Shown here piece by piece: positions 22,675 to 31,205 of a DNA stretch of 37,804 bases. The stretch covers positions 1 through 37,804 of the forward strand of contig NZ_QGKS01000232.1 of assembly GCF_003172935.1 (NCBI RefSeq). Reading direction: 5' to 3'. This DNA comes from Micromonospora sicca (lineage in GTDB: Bacteria > Actinomycetota > Actinomycetes > Mycobacteriales > Micromonosporaceae). The position numbers were made by a program, and so were the translations under genes. The notes beneath the pieces were generated by a model. The model was not told the origin of the DNA, made no database searches, and saw nothing but the letters and a program-made list of their open reading frames with translations. Every line of letters begins with the position of its first letter. The first letter of the stretch is position 1.

Positions 22675-23605
22675 CGTCGACCTCCTCGGGTGGCTTGTCC
22701 GGGCGCAGGCGCAGGATCCGGGGGAAGCGCAGCCGTCCGTCCGGCGTGCGCTGGCCGTACTTCACCTCCACCACGATCTGCGGTGTTACCCAGCTGGCGC
22801 CCCGGGCATCCTCGCGCGGCACGTCCCCGGCGAACGGCGAAGCCGGCGTGCGCAGCGGCTCCAGCTCGCGCAGCAGCTCCTTCTCCAGGGCCGCGCCGAT
22901 CCCGCCGCCGACCCGGCCCCGGTAGGTGAGCCGGCCGTCCTTGCGGGGCACCCCGACCAGCAGGCCGCCGATCTTGCGGGCGCCTGGCCGCCAGCCGCCC
23001 ACCACGAAGTCGCCGGTGACCTCCAGCTTGACCTTCACCCAGTCCGGCGAACGCACCCCGGGCCGGTAGACCGAGTCGACCCGCTTGGCCATCACCCCCT
23101 CCAGGCCGTGCTCGCCGGCCGCCTCGTAGGTGGCCGGGCCGTCGCCGAAGGTCGGCGGGACGGCCCACCGCGCGGCCCCCAACCCGAGGGACTCCAGCGC
23201 CGCCCGCCGCTCCCGGTAGGAGCGGCCGGTCAGGTCCTCGCCGCGCAGCCGGAGCAGGTCGAAGATCATGTACGTCACCGGCACGGTGGCCGCCAGCCGC
23301 GCCGCCTTGGCCGGGTTCCGGACGTGCATCCGCTCGGCCAACGCGGTGAACGACGGCTGCCCGAGCTCGTTGAACAGGACCACCTCGCCGTCCAGCAGCG
23401 CGTCGTCGACCTGGTCCCTCAGCGTGATCAATTCCGGGTACGCGGTGGTGATCTCCACGCCGGAGCGGGCGTACAGGTGGTGGTCGCCGTAGGAGAGGTC
23501 GGCGAGCGCGCGGACCCCGTCCCACTTGAACTCGTACGCCCAGCCGGCACCGGCCGGGAGCGGCCCGGTCATCGCGAGCATCGGCTTCAGGGGCGCGCCG
23601 GGCAC
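22664..23605 (-). CDS. ATP-dependent DNA ligase of the NHEJ locus (split LigD ligase domain)
   Basis: A 313-residue ATP-dependent ligase. Motif I EFKWDGVR has the adenylated lysine at about residue 27. Motif III DALLDGEVVLF, motif IV EGVMAKR and motif V DWVKVKLE follow, and the OB-fold C-terminus contains YRGRVGGGIG and ASWVTPQIVVEVKY. It seals breaks in non-homologous end joining together with Ku and the polymerase. The best start is GTG 23605, directly behind AGAAG. It is transcribed ahead of the polymerase gene and divergently from ku over 85 bp, so the repair set shares one control region. Confidence 0.95.
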   Translation of the reverse strand: MPGAPLKPMLAMTGPLPAGAGWAYEFKWDGVRALADLSYGDHHLYARSGVEITTAYPELITLRDQVDDALLDGEVVLFNELGQPSFTALAERMHVRNPAKAARLAATVPVTYMIFDLLRLRGEDLTGRSYRERRAALESLGLGAARWAVPPTFGDGPATYEAAGEHGLEGVMAKRVDSVYRPGVRSPDWVKVKLEVTGDFVVGGWRPGARKIGGLLVGVPRKDGRLTYRGRVGGGIGAALEKELLRELEPLRTPASPFAGDVPREDARGASWVTPQIVVEVKYGQRTPDGRLRFPRILRLRPDKPPEEVDDAS

Positions 23606-23690
23606 CTTCTGACTGTAGTTGCGCAGCGAAGAGCGTGCGTACCGTTCGATCGTTTGCGATCCTGGTCAGAACCGGGGAGAGGAGCGCGGG

Positions 23691-24713
23691 ATGCGGGCGA
23701 TCTGGAAAGGAGCGGTGTCGTTCGGCCTGGTGTCGATCGGGGTGAAGCTCTACTCGGCCACCGAGGAGAAGGACATCCGCTTCCACCAGGTGCACCGCGA
23801 CGACGGCGGGCGCATCCGCTACAAGCGCACCTGCTCGGTCTGCGGCGAGGAGGTCACCTACGACGACATCGCCAAGGGGTACGACATCGGCGGCGGCGAG
23901 ATGGTCATCCTCACCGACGAGGACTTCGCCGAGCTGCCGCTGACCACCTCGCGCGCGATCGACGTGCTGGAGTTCGTCCCCGCCGAGCAGGTCGACCCGA
24001 TCCTCTACAACAAGGCGTACTTCCTGGAGCCGGAGGGCTCGGCGACCAAGCCGTACGTGCTGCTGCGGAACGCGCTCGCCGACTCGGAGCGGGTGGCGAT
24101 CGTCAAGGTGGCGCTGCGCCAGCGCGAACAGCTCGCCACCCTGCGCGTACGCGAGGGCGTGCTGCTGCTCAACACGATGCTCTGGCCGGACGAGGTGCGT
24201 ACTCCGGACTTCGGTTTCCTGGACGAGGACCTGAAGGTCCGGCCGCCGGAGCTGGCGATGGCCAGCTCGCTGATCGACTCGATGGCCGGGGAGTTCCAGC
24301 CGGACGCCTTCACCGACGACTACCGGGCGGCGTTGCAGGAGGTCATCGACGCGAAGATCGAGGGCCGCGAGGTGGTCCAGCCGGAGGAGGTGGAGGCCGC
24401 ACCGGCCGCCGCGGTCGACCTGATGGCCGCCCTGAAGGCCTCGGTCGAGCGGGCCCGCGCCGCGCGCGGCGAGGAGCCCGCCCGTAAGGCCGCCGAGCCG
24501 ACCCCGATCTCGGCCGCCCGCTCCGCGCAGAAGGCGGCCAAGGCGCCGGCGAAGAAGGCCGCGGAGAAGAAGGCGCCGGCGAAGAAGGCCGGCGCGAAGA
24601 AGGCGGAACCGGCCAAGAAGGCGGCGGCGAAGAAGACCGCGGAGAAGAAGGCGGCAAAGGCCCCGGCGAAGAAGGCCGCCGAGAAGAAGGCCGCCCCGCG
24701 TAAGACCGCCTGA
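23691..24713 (+). CDS. ku: Ku DNA end-binding protein with long lysine/alanine-rich tail
   Basis: A 340-residue bacterial Ku. The core begins MRAIWKGAVSFGLVSIGVKLYSATEEKDIRFHQVHRDDGGRI and includes YDIGGGEMVILTDEDFAELPL and LRVREGVLLLNTMLWPDEVR. The conserved core ends near residue 250. About 60 residues of AKKA/AEKKA repeats follow (nucleotides about 24530-24713), as in histone-like tails. Ku dimers encircle DNA ends and recruit LigD. ATG 23691 has GGGGAGAGGAG upstream. Lysine-rich extensions are known from some actinobacterial Ku proteins and can help DNA binding and sliding. Confidence 0.97.
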   Translation: MRAIWKGAVSFGLVSIGVKLYSATEEKDIRFHQVHRDDGGRIRYKRTCSVCGEEVTYDDIAKGYDIGGGEMVILTDEDFAELPLTTSRAIDVLEFVPAEQVDPILYNKAYFLEPEGSATKPYVLLRNALADSERVAIVKVALRQREQLATLRVREGVLLLNTMLWPDEVRTPDFGFLDEDLKVRPPELAMASSLIDSMAGEFQPDAFTDDYRAALQEVIDAKIEGREVVQPEEVEAAPAAAVDLMAALKASVERARAARGEEPARKAAEPTPISAARSAQKAAKAPAKKAAEKKAPAKKAGAKKAEPAKKAAAKKTAEKKAAKAPAKKAAEKKAAPRKTA

Positions 24714-24724
24714 CCTGCGACCAC

Positions 24725-24754
24725 CCCCTGCCGAGCCGGATCGCACGGCAGGGG
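24725..24754. terminator. Terminator between ku and the PPOX gene
   Basis: CCCCTGCCG (24725-24733) and CGGCAGGGG (24746-24754) form a perfect 9-bp stem with a 12-base loop, between two convergent stops. Confidence 0.75.
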
Positions 24755-24767
24755 ATGGGACCGGGCG

Positions 24768-25160
24768 TCAGCCTCGGCCGAGCTTGCCGGTCGGGGTGAT
24801 CCGGACGATGACCCGCTCCTCGCCGGCCTGGCGGAACGGGTAGGTGTCCTGGCCCAGGTACTTCTTCGCCATCCGGTTGATGTGCTCGTCGGCGCCCTCG
24901 GTGACGAACTCGGCCGTGCCCTTCACCCACAGGGTGCGGAAGTCGTCCGCCTTGTCCACGACCGAGAGCGCGACCACCGGGTTGCGCTCGATGTTGACGT
25001 ACTTCTGCCGGCCCTTGACGGTGTTGAAAAGGATGTACTCGCCGTCGGTGTCCACCCAGACCGGGGTGACGTGCGGGGTGCCGTCGGCCTCGATGGTGGC
25101 CACGTGGGCGAGCTGCGGCTCGGCGAGCAGGGCCAGGTCTACTTCGGTGAGGATCGCCAT
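24768..25160 (-). CDS. PPOX-class F420-dependent-type flavin/F420-binding protein
   Basis: A 130-residue split-barrel protein: LAEPQLAHVATIEADGTPHVTPVWVDTDGEYILFNTVKGRQKYVNIERNPVVALSVVD, then RTLWVKGTAEFVTEGADEHINRMAKKYLG. This is the pattern of the pyridoxamine-5'-phosphate-oxidase-like, F420-dependent family common in actinobacteria. It likely reduces small organic compounds with F420 or binds a related cofactor. ATG 25160 lies at the usual start of the family; a much longer upstream frame is not family-like and is rejected. Divergent from the FKBP gene. Confidence 0.92.
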   Translation of the reverse strand: MAILTEVDLALLAEPQLAHVATIEADGTPHVTPVWVDTDGEYILFNTVKGRQKYVNIERNPVVALSVVDKADDFRTLWVKGTAEFVTEGADEHINRMAKKYLGQDTYPFRQAGEERVIVRITPTGKLGRG

Positions 25161-25316
25161 GGTCGTGAACCTACTACCGGAAACCGCCGCCGACCGGTCT
25201 CCTGCCCGATTCGGCCCGGGCGAGGGGGCACCGAGGGCGTCCCGACGGGTACCGTGTGCGCTGGTCTCGGCAGCGGCCGCCGGGCCGCACCCACCCACCC
25301 AGCAGGGGAGTTCGAC

Positions 25317-25988
25317 GTGAGCGAGCGTGTGCAGAACCGGTCGGCGGGCCAGGGCCCGGGCACCAAGGCGGAGCGGCGGCTGGCCGCCCAGCTGGCGGCG
25401 AAGAAGGCGGCCGAGGCGAAGCGCCGCCGGCAGTCGCTGCTCGGCGCGCTCGCCGGTGTCGCCGTCGTCGCGGTGCTGATCGGCGTCTTCGTCGTCGTGA
25501 ACGGCGGGGACGACGACAAGAAGGACGCCGCCGGCACCCCCTCGGCCGGCGCCACCGCCCCGGCTCCCGAGGCCACCGCGCCCGCCGCACCCCAGCAGCA
25601 GCTCCCGGAGGGCGCGGATCCGGCGCTCGCCACCAAGCCGAAGGTCGGCCCGGGCAAGGGCGAGCTGACCAAGCTCACCGTCACCCCGCTGATCAAGGGC
25701 AAGGGCCCGGCGGTCAAGGCCGGCCAGACCATCACCACCAACTACGTGGGGGTGTTCTACAAGGACGGCAAGGAGTTCGACGCCTCCTGGAACAACGGGC
25801 AGCCGGCCAGCTTCCCGATCGGTGTCGGCCAGGTCATCAAGGGCTGGGACCAGGGCCTGGTCGGGGTCACCGTGGGCAGCCGGGTGCAGCTGGACATCCC
25901 GGCCGACCTGGCGTACGGCAACGACAGTGCGGGCGGCCGGCCGGCCGGTCCGCTGCGCTTCGTCGTGGACGTGCTCGCCGCGCAGTAG
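25317..25988 (+). CDS. FKBP-type peptidyl-prolyl isomerase, membrane-anchored
   Basis: A 223-residue protein. A basic cytoplasmic N-terminus with an AERRLAAQLAAKKAAEAKRRRQ helix is followed by one membrane helix (about 42-62, SLLGALAGVAVVAVLIGVFVVV). An Ala/Pro linker leads to an extracytoplasmic FKBP domain (about 120-223: TTNYVGVFYKDGKEFDASW, FPIGVGQVIKGWDQGLVGVTVGSR, DIPADLAYGND). It speeds proline isomerisation in exported proteins. GTG 25317 has GGGGAG 6-11 bases upstream. A hairpin terminator follows at 26034-26069. Confidence 0.93.
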   Translation: MSERVQNRSAGQGPGTKAERRLAAQLAAKKAAEAKRRRQSLLGALAGVAVVAVLIGVFVVVNGGDDDKKDAAGTPSAGATAPAPEATAPAAPQQQLPEGADPALATKPKVGPGKGELTKLTVTPLIKGKGPAVKAGQTITTNYVGVFYKDGKEFDASWNNGQPASFPIGVGQVIKGWDQGLVGVTVGSRVQLDIPADLAYGNDSAGGRPAGPLRFVVDVLAAQ

Positions 25989-26033
25989 GTCACACCGGTC
26001 TTCCGTCCGGTCACCTACCGGCAGTAGGTTCAT

Positions 26034-26069
26034 GGTCACCGTGGGCGGCACCACCCGCCCACGGTGACC
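26034..26069 (+). terminator. Terminator after the FKBP gene
   Basis: Perfect 15-bp stem GGTCACCGTGGGCGG / CCGCCCACGGTGACC with a 6-base loop. It ends 22 bases before the next start codon, so that gene must have a very short own leader or depend on readthrough. Confidence 0.85.
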
Positions 26070-26091
26070 TGTCACCGAGGCGGAGGTGCAC

Positions 26092-26958
26092 GTGGCGGCG
26101 CTGGACGACCCCAAGCTGGCCCGGGTGATGTGGACGCACTTCGAGCCGGTCCACGCGGTGACCTACTTCCACCCGCGGGCCCGGGCCGCGTACGAGGCGG
26201 TCGGGCTGCGCGGCTACTGGCGGGGATACTTCGCCGGCCGGGCCGCCCCGCTCGGCCCGACGCCCGCCCCGCCGGTGATCGCCGCGTTCTTCAGCTTCGC
26301 GCCCCGGATGGTGGCCCGGGCGCTGCCCTCGGTGTGGCGGCTGGCCACCCCGGAGGAGGCGTTGCGGGCCCGGCTCACCGGTGCCGTCCAGGCGCTCGCC
26401 GAGTTCACCTACGAGCTGCCGGAGACCCACCTCGTCGAGGCCGCCGAGTTGCTGGAGGCGGCCGCCGGCCAGGTGGAGACCGCCGGCCGGGTGCTGGGCG
26501 GCGTCAACGCCGCCCTGCCGGCCGGCGAGTACCCGCTGGCCCGGCTCTGGCAGGCCGCCACCACGTTGCGCGAGCACCGGGGCGACGGGCACGTCGCCGC
26601 CCTGGTCACCACCGGGTTGGACCCGGTCGAGGTGCTGGCCTGGCGCTGCCGGGTCGACCAGTCCCGGGAGTTCCACCAGCCGGCCCGGGGGTGGACCGAC
26701 GAGGAGTGGCTGGCGGCCGAGGAGCGGCTGGTGGCCCGCGGCTGGCTGACCGCCGGGCACGAGCCCACCACGTACGGCAGCGACGCGTTCCGCGCGGTCG
26801 AGGAGGCCACCGACCGGGCCGCGGCCGGCCCGTGGCGGGCGCTCGGCGCCGAGCGTACGGAGCGGCTGCGCGAACTGCTCGAACCGATCGCCCGCCGCTG
26901 CCGCACCATCATTCCCCGGCAGAGCCCGATCGGCCTGCCCGCGACCCAGCCGGGCTGA
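26092..26958 (+). CDS. SCO6745-family protein
   Basis: A 288-residue protein with the start ALDDPKLARVMWTHFEPVHAVTYFHPRARAAYEAVGLRGYWRGYFAGRAAPLG and the end LEPIARRCRTIIP, a pattern of the actinobacterial SCO6745 family. A winged-helix-like part, RGWTDEEWLAAEERLVARGWL, lies near residues 200-220, so DNA binding is possible; function is unknown. GTG 26092 is preferred over GTG 26086 because GGAGG lies at 26081-26085. Confidence 0.82.
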   Translation: MAALDDPKLARVMWTHFEPVHAVTYFHPRARAAYEAVGLRGYWRGYFAGRAAPLGPTPAPPVIAAFFSFAPRMVARALPSVWRLATPEEALRARLTGAVQALAEFTYELPETHLVEAAELLEAAAGQVETAGRVLGGVNAALPAGEYPLARLWQAATTLREHRGDGHVAALVTTGLDPVEVLAWRCRVDQSREFHQPARGWTDEEWLAAEERLVARGWLTAGHEPTTYGSDAFRAVEEATDRAAAGPWRALGAERTERLRELLEPIARRCRTIIPRQSPIGLPATQPG

Positions 26959-27020
26959 CCACCCGGCCCGTTCACCAGGGCGGCGGCGGAACGCCATGCC
27001 GGAGGCGTAGCGTGCCCGGC

Positions 27021-27281
27021 ATGTGGATCGTGGAACTCGCCTTCACCGACGTCCCGGACCGGCTCGCCGCCCGACCGGCCCACCGGGAGCGGATCACCGC
27101 CCTGCACGCCGAGGGCAAGGTACGGATCTCCGGGCCGCTGGCCGACGACTCGGGCGCGGTGCTGGTCTTCGACGTGCCGGACCGGCCCGCGCTGGACGAG
27201 CTGCTGGCCGCCGACCCGTACTACACCACGCCCGGCGTCGAGGTCGTCCGGATCCGGGAGTGGGCGCCCTTCCTGACCTGA
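27021..27281 (+). CDS. YciI-like protein
   Basis: An 86-residue alpha/beta-barrel-type protein: MWIVELAFTDVPDRLAARPAHRERITALHAEGKVRISGPLADDSGAVLVFDVPDRPALDELLAADPYYTTPGVEVVRIREWAPF. It matches the YciI family in length and in the H-R-x-x-I-x-x-L and D-D-P-Y-like motifs. The biochemical role is not known; some members act in dechlorination-like steps. ATG 27021 starts the first strand. It stands 36 bases before a HAD phosphatase on the same strand, probably one transcript. Confidence 0.88.
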   Translation: MWIVELAFTDVPDRLAARPAHRERITALHAEGKVRISGPLADDSGAVLVFDVPDRPALDELLAADPYYTTPGVEVVRIREWAPFLT

Positions 27282-27317
27282 GCCGGCCGCCGCGGGAGGG
27301 CAGGGCAGGATGGGCTC

Positions 27318-27971
27318 ATGGTGGACGCGGTGCTCTTCGACCTGGACGGCGTGATCGTGGACTCCGAGCCGGTCTGGGAGGAGGTCCGGCGGGCGTACGT
27401 GGCCGCGCACGGCGGGACCTGGCAGTCCGACACCCAGCGCCGGCTGATGGGGATGAGCACCGACGAGTGGGCCGCCTACCTCAGCGGCGAGCTGGGCGTC
27501 GACCGGAGTCCGGAGCAGGTCGCCGCCGAGGTGGTCGCGGAGATGACCCGGCGGTACGCGGAGCGCGTACCGCTGATCGACGACGCCGACGAGGTGGTGC
27601 GCCGGATGGCCGCGCGGTGGCCGCTGGGACTGGCCAGTTCCTCCCCCACCCGGCTGATCGCGGCGGCGCTGGCCGCCACCGGCCTGGCCGACGCCTTCGG
27701 CGCGACGATGTCGACCGAGGAGACCGCGCGGGGCAAGCCGGCGCCGGACGTCTGGCTCGCCGTGGCCGCGCGGCTCGGCGTCGATCCGACCCGCTGCGTG
27801 GCGGTCGAGGACTCCTCGAACGGGGTGCGCTCCGCGGCCGCCGCCGGCATGCGGGTGGTGGCGATCCCGCACGGGTCGTACCCGCTGGATCCGGACGCGG
27901 AGGCGCTCGCGGACGTGCTGCTGGCATCGGTCGACGCGCTCACCCCGGACGTCGTGGACCGGCTCGGCTGA
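27318..27971 (+). CDS. HAD-superfamily phosphatase (beta-phosphoglucomutase-like)
   Basis: A 217-residue protein with motif I FDLDGVIVDSEPVWEE, motif II LASSSPTRLI, the conserved lysine in TARGKPAPDVWLAVAARLGV, and motif III/IV CVAVEDSSNGVRSAAAAGMRVVAIPHG. The GKPAPD and EDSSNG motifs place it in the sugar-phosphate phosphatase/beta-phosphoglucomutase group. It acts on a phosphorylated sugar or similar metabolite; the substrate is unknown. Probably in one transcript with the YciI-like gene. Confidence 0.92.
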   Translation: MVDAVLFDLDGVIVDSEPVWEEVRRAYVAAHGGTWQSDTQRRLMGMSTDEWAAYLSGELGVDRSPEQVAAEVVAEMTRRYAERVPLIDDADEVVRRMAARWPLGLASSSPTRLIAAALAATGLADAFGATMSTEETARGKPAPDVWLAVAARLGVDPTRCVAVEDSSNGVRSAAAAGMRVVAIPHGSYPLDPDAEALADVLLASVDALTPDVVDRLG

Positions 27972-28000
27972 GCCGGTGCGGGCGGCGTCCGCGCCGCCGC

Positions 28001-28153
28001 TCAGATCGCCCGGCTGCGGCTCGACCTCGGCAGGAACCGCCGGGACGGGCCGGGCGGGGGTGCCGGCTGGTCCGCGGGCCGCTCCGGGCCGCCGGCCTCC
28101 GCCGCCGCCCGCCCAGGGGCGGGCGGCCGATCCGCCACCGGTACGTCCCGCAT
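28001..28153 (-). CDS. Small Pro/Ala/Arg-rich protein with a strong ribosome site
   Basis: A 50-residue frame, MRDVPVADRPPAPGRAAAEA onward, ending PSRRFLPRSSRSRAI. GGAGGGG lies 5-11 bases before ATG 28153, a strong ribosome site and the main reason to list it. The product is likely unstructured. It is convergent with the HAD gene and divergent from the oxidoreductase gene. No family recognised. Confidence 0.45.
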   Translation of the reverse strand: MRDVPVADRPPAPGRAAAEAGGPERPADQPAPPPGPSRRFLPRSSRSRAI

Positions 28154-28276
28154 GTCACCCCTCCTGCCACTGACTACCGGGTTGTACGGTTTCCCGGGCA
28201 GACCGGATCGGAATGATCAGGGATCGGCCGGGTACCGCAGGCCGCGGTGCCGGCGTCCGGCGGGGAGGAGACGGCG

Positions 28277-29290
28277 ATGAAGGCGATCGTGTACGAGCGC
28301 AACGGGGACGCCTCGGTGCTCCAACTGGTCGACCGACCGATACCGGAGCCGGGCCGCGGCGAGGTGCTGGTGCGGATGGCCGTGTCGGGGGTGAACCCGA
28401 CGGACTGGAAGGCGCGGCGCGGGTCGCCGCTCCCGGCCGGCTGGCAGATCCCCGACCAGGACGGCGCCGGGGTGGTGGAGGCGGTCGGCGAGGGGGTCGA
28501 CCGGAACCTGATCGGCGAGCGGGTCTGGCTCTGGGAGGCGGCCTGGCAGCGCCCCTGGGGCACCGCCGCCGAGTACACGGTGGTGCCGGTCCGGCACGCG
28601 GCAAGCCTCGGCGACGCCTCCTTCGACCTGGGGGCCGCGCTGGGCATCCCGTTCATGACGGCGCACCGGTGCCTGACCGCCGGTGAGTTCATGCCGGACC
28701 GGCTGCACGCCGGCGCGCTCAGCGACCACGTGGTGCTGGTGCAGGGCGGGGCGGGCGCGGTGGGCAACGCGGCGATCCAGCTCGCCCGGTGGGCGGACGC
28801 CTGCGTGATCGCCACGGTGAGCAGCCCGGAGAAGGCGCAGCTCGCGGCGGCGGCCGGCGCCTCCTTCGTGGTCAACTACCGCGAGCAGGACGTGGTCAAG
28901 GAGGTCCGCAAGATGGCCCCCGACGGGGTGCACACGATCGTCGAGGTCTCCGCCGCGCGCAATGCCGCCACGGACGTCCAGCTGCTCCGGTCCGGCGGCG
29001 CGGTCTGCGTGTACGCCGACGACGGCGGCGACGAGGTGACCCTGCCGATCCGGCCGTTGATGGTGCCGAACGCGCGGTGGCAGTTCGTCCTGATCTACAC
29101 CGCGCCGAACGCCGCCAAGGCGCAGGCGGTGCGGGACGTGTCCGCGGCGGCGGCCCAGGCTGGGATCCGGGTGGGCGAGGAGGCCGGCCTGCCGTTGCAC
29201 CACTATTCGTTGGCGGCGACGGCGGCGGCCCACCAGGCCGTCGAGAGCTCGGTGGTCGGTAAGGTGCTCATCACCACGAGCGAGACGTAG
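28277..29290 (+). CDS. NADPH-dependent zinc-free alcohol dehydrogenase/quinone oxidoreductase
   Basis: A 337-residue medium-chain dehydrogenase/reductase of the quinone-oxidoreductase type. GEVLVRMAVSGVNPTDWKARRG and the GAGVVEAVGEGV loop form the GroES-like part. The cofactor site VLVQGGAGAVGNAAIQLARWADACVIATVSS is the Rossmann fold. Structural zinc cysteines are absent, as expected for zeta-crystallin-like enzymes that reduce quinones or enones with NADPH. ATG 28277 has GGGGAGGAG upstream. A perfect 14-bp hairpin terminator follows. Confidence 0.93.
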   Translation: MKAIVYERNGDASVLQLVDRPIPEPGRGEVLVRMAVSGVNPTDWKARRGSPLPAGWQIPDQDGAGVVEAVGEGVDRNLIGERVWLWEAAWQRPWGTAAEYTVVPVRHAASLGDASFDLGAALGIPFMTAHRCLTAGEFMPDRLHAGALSDHVVLVQGGAGAVGNAAIQLARWADACVIATVSSPEKAQLAAAAGASFVVNYREQDVVKEVRKMAPDGVHTIVEVSAARNAATDVQLLRSGGAVCVYADDGGDEVTLPIRPLMVPNARWQFVLIYTAPNAAKAQAVRDVSAAAAQAGIRVGEEAGLPLHHYSLAATAAAHQAVESSVVGKVLITTSET

Positions 29291-29374
29291 GACCACGAAA
29301 CGGATTTCTCCGTCACCGAGACAGAGGCGAACAAGTTTCGCGACAATTGTCCTGCGGGTCGCCCCGCGTTAGAC

Positions 29375-29411
29375 GGGCGGCCCCGGCGCGGTGCGAACGC
29401 CGGGGCCGCCC
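29375..29411. terminator. Terminator after the oxidoreductase gene
   Basis: Perfect 14-bp stem GGGCGGCCCCGGCG / CGCCGGGGCCGCCC with a 9-base loop, between the convergent oxidoreductase and acyl-CoA synthetase genes. Confidence 0.88.
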
Positions 29412-29472
29412 CTGGGGAGGAATGTCGACAGACAGTGTCCTACCCATCCAGGCGACGGTACGCCGCAAAGCG

Positions 29473-31122
29473 TTACGGCGCCGTCAGTTCCCGCACCTCC
29501 AGGCCCCCGTCGGCGTAGCGCGAGCGGACCACCTTCTTGTCGAACTTGCCGACGCTGGTCTTCGGCACCGCGTCGATGAACGCCCACCGCTCGGGCAACT
29601 GCCAGCGCGCCACCGACTTCGCCAGGAATTCGCGCAGCTCCTCGGCGGTCACCGAGGCCCCCTCCCGGACCACCACGGTGGCCAGCGGCCGCTCGTCCCA
29701 GCGTTCGTCCGGCACGCCCACCACGCACGCCTCCAGCACCGCCGGGTGCGCCATCAGGGCGTTCTCCAGCTCGACCGAGGAGATCCACTCCCCGCCCGAC
29801 TTGATCACGTCCTTGGCCCGGTCGGTCAGGGTGATGTAGCCGTCGGGCGAGAGCGTGCCGACGTCCCCGGTGCGCAGCCAGCTGTCGCGGAACTTCTCCT
29901 CGTCCGGGGTCTCGTCCCCGACGTACCGGGCGGTGACCCACGGCCCACGGACCTCCAGCTCGCCGACGGAGGTCCCGTCGGCGGGCAGCGGCTCGCCGAG
30001 CGCGCCCACGATGCGGGCGGCGACGCCGGCCGGCACCCGGCCCTGCGTGTAGCGGTAGCGCCAGGCCTCGTCGCCGGTCGCCCCGGCCGGCGGCCGGGAG
30101 ACCGAGCCGAGCGGGGACATCTCGGTCATCCCCCAGGCGTGGATCACCTCGATGCCGTGCCGCTCCTGGAACGCGTGCATCAGCGCCGGCGGGCAGGCCG
30201 AACCACCGACGATCACCTCCTTGAGCGAGGAGGTGTCCACGTCGTGGCTGTCGAGATAGGCCAGCAGGTCGGTCCAGATGGTCGGCACCGCGCCCGCCAG
30301 GGTGGGCCGCTCGGCGGCGATCATCTCGGCGATCGGGGCGGCCTGGAGGAACCGGTCCGGCATGATCAGCGAGGCGCCGGAGAGGAACGCCGCGTACGGC
30401 AGGCCCCAGGACATCGCGTGGAACATCGGCACGATGGCCAGCTCGCGGTCGGTCGGCCCGAGGCCGAACCCCTCGGGCATGCAGACCTGCAACGAGTGCA
30501 GGTAGATCGAGCGGTGCGAGTAGGCGACGCCCTTGGGGTTGCCGGTGGTCCCGGAGGTGTAGCAGAGGGCGGCGGCGTCCCGCTCGTCCACCTCCGGCCA
30601 GCCGTACGTCTCCGGCCGGCCGGCCAGCAGCTCGTCCCAGTGGTGGAAGGTGATCCGGTCGCCGGCCGCGGTCACCAGCGGCGCCGGGTCGCCGCCGCCG
30701 ACCACCACGACGTGCCGCACCGTGCCCATCTCGCCGATCACGCGGGCGAGCAGCGGGATCAGCGTCGAGTCGACCAGCACCACCCGGTCCTCGGCGTGGT
30801 TGGCGATGTAGGCGACCTGGTCCGGGAAGAGCCGGAGGTTGAGGGTGTGCAGCACCGCGCCCATGCTCGGCACGGCGAAGTAGGCCACCAGGTGCTCGTT
30901 GTTGTTCCACATGAAGGTGGCGACCCGCTCGTCACCGGTCACCCCGCACTCGTCGCGCAGCGCGTGGGCCAGCCGGGCGGCGTTCCGCCCGACCTCGGCG
31001 TACGACATCCGTCGGGGCTCACCGCCGGTCCAGGTCACCACCTCCGCCGTGCCGTGCACGGTGGAGCCGTGTTCGAGGATCCGGGCGACCTGGAGGGGGG
31101 CGTCCATCATCGTGCTACGCAT
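29473..31122 (-). CDS. Long-chain acyl-CoA synthetase (AMP-forming)
   Basis: A 549-residue AMP-forming ligase. The start MDAPLQVARILEHGSTVHG is typical of actinobacterial fatty acyl-CoA synthetases. The P-loop-like motif CYTSGTTGNPKGVAYSHRS lies near residue 180-200. IHAWGMTEMSPLG (A5) is near 320, SWLRTGDVGTLSPDGYITLTDRAKDVIKSGGEWIS (A7/A8) is near 430-465, and the catalytic lysine lies in PKTSVGKFDKK (A10). It activates fatty acids to acyl-CoA for breakdown or lipid synthesis. ATG 31122 is preferred over a GTG at 31149. Divergent from the NUDIX gene. Confidence 0.94.
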   Translation of the reverse strand: MRSTMMDAPLQVARILEHGSTVHGTAEVVTWTGGEPRRMSYAEVGRNAARLAHALRDECGVTGDERVATFMWNNNEHLVAYFAVPSMGAVLHTLNLRLFPDQVAYIANHAEDRVVLVDSTLIPLLARVIGEMGTVRHVVVVGGGDPAPLVTAAGDRITFHHWDELLAGRPETYGWPEVDERDAAALCYTSGTTGNPKGVAYSHRSIYLHSLQVCMPEGFGLGPTDRELAIVPMFHAMSWGLPYAAFLSGASLIMPDRFLQAAPIAEMIAAERPTLAGAVPTIWTDLLAYLDSHDVDTSSLKEVIVGGSACPPALMHAFQERHGIEVIHAWGMTEMSPLGSVSRPPAGATGDEAWRYRYTQGRVPAGVAARIVGALGEPLPADGTSVGELEVRGPWVTARYVGDETPDEEKFRDSWLRTGDVGTLSPDGYITLTDRAKDVIKSGGEWISSVELENALMAHPAVLEACVVGVPDERWDERPLATVVVREGASVTAEELREFLAKSVARWQLPERWAFIDAVPKTSVGKFDKKVVRSRYADGGLEVRELTAP

Positions 31123-31205
31123 GGGTAACAAGCTAGTGTCGGCGGTCACACCTTGGGAACCCTGGAAAACCGGTCGGCCTCGACGAACGCTCGTAAATTG
31201 TCCAG

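Noticed and set aside
23648..23661. GATCG-TTTG-CGATC inverted repeat upstream of ku as an operator
   Set aside because: Only 5-bp arms and a single copy; too common by chance in this composition.
25161..26114. Upstream extension of the PPOX gene to 26114
   Set aside because: The added part mirrors the FKBP gene and is not family-like; the usual family start is ATG 25160.
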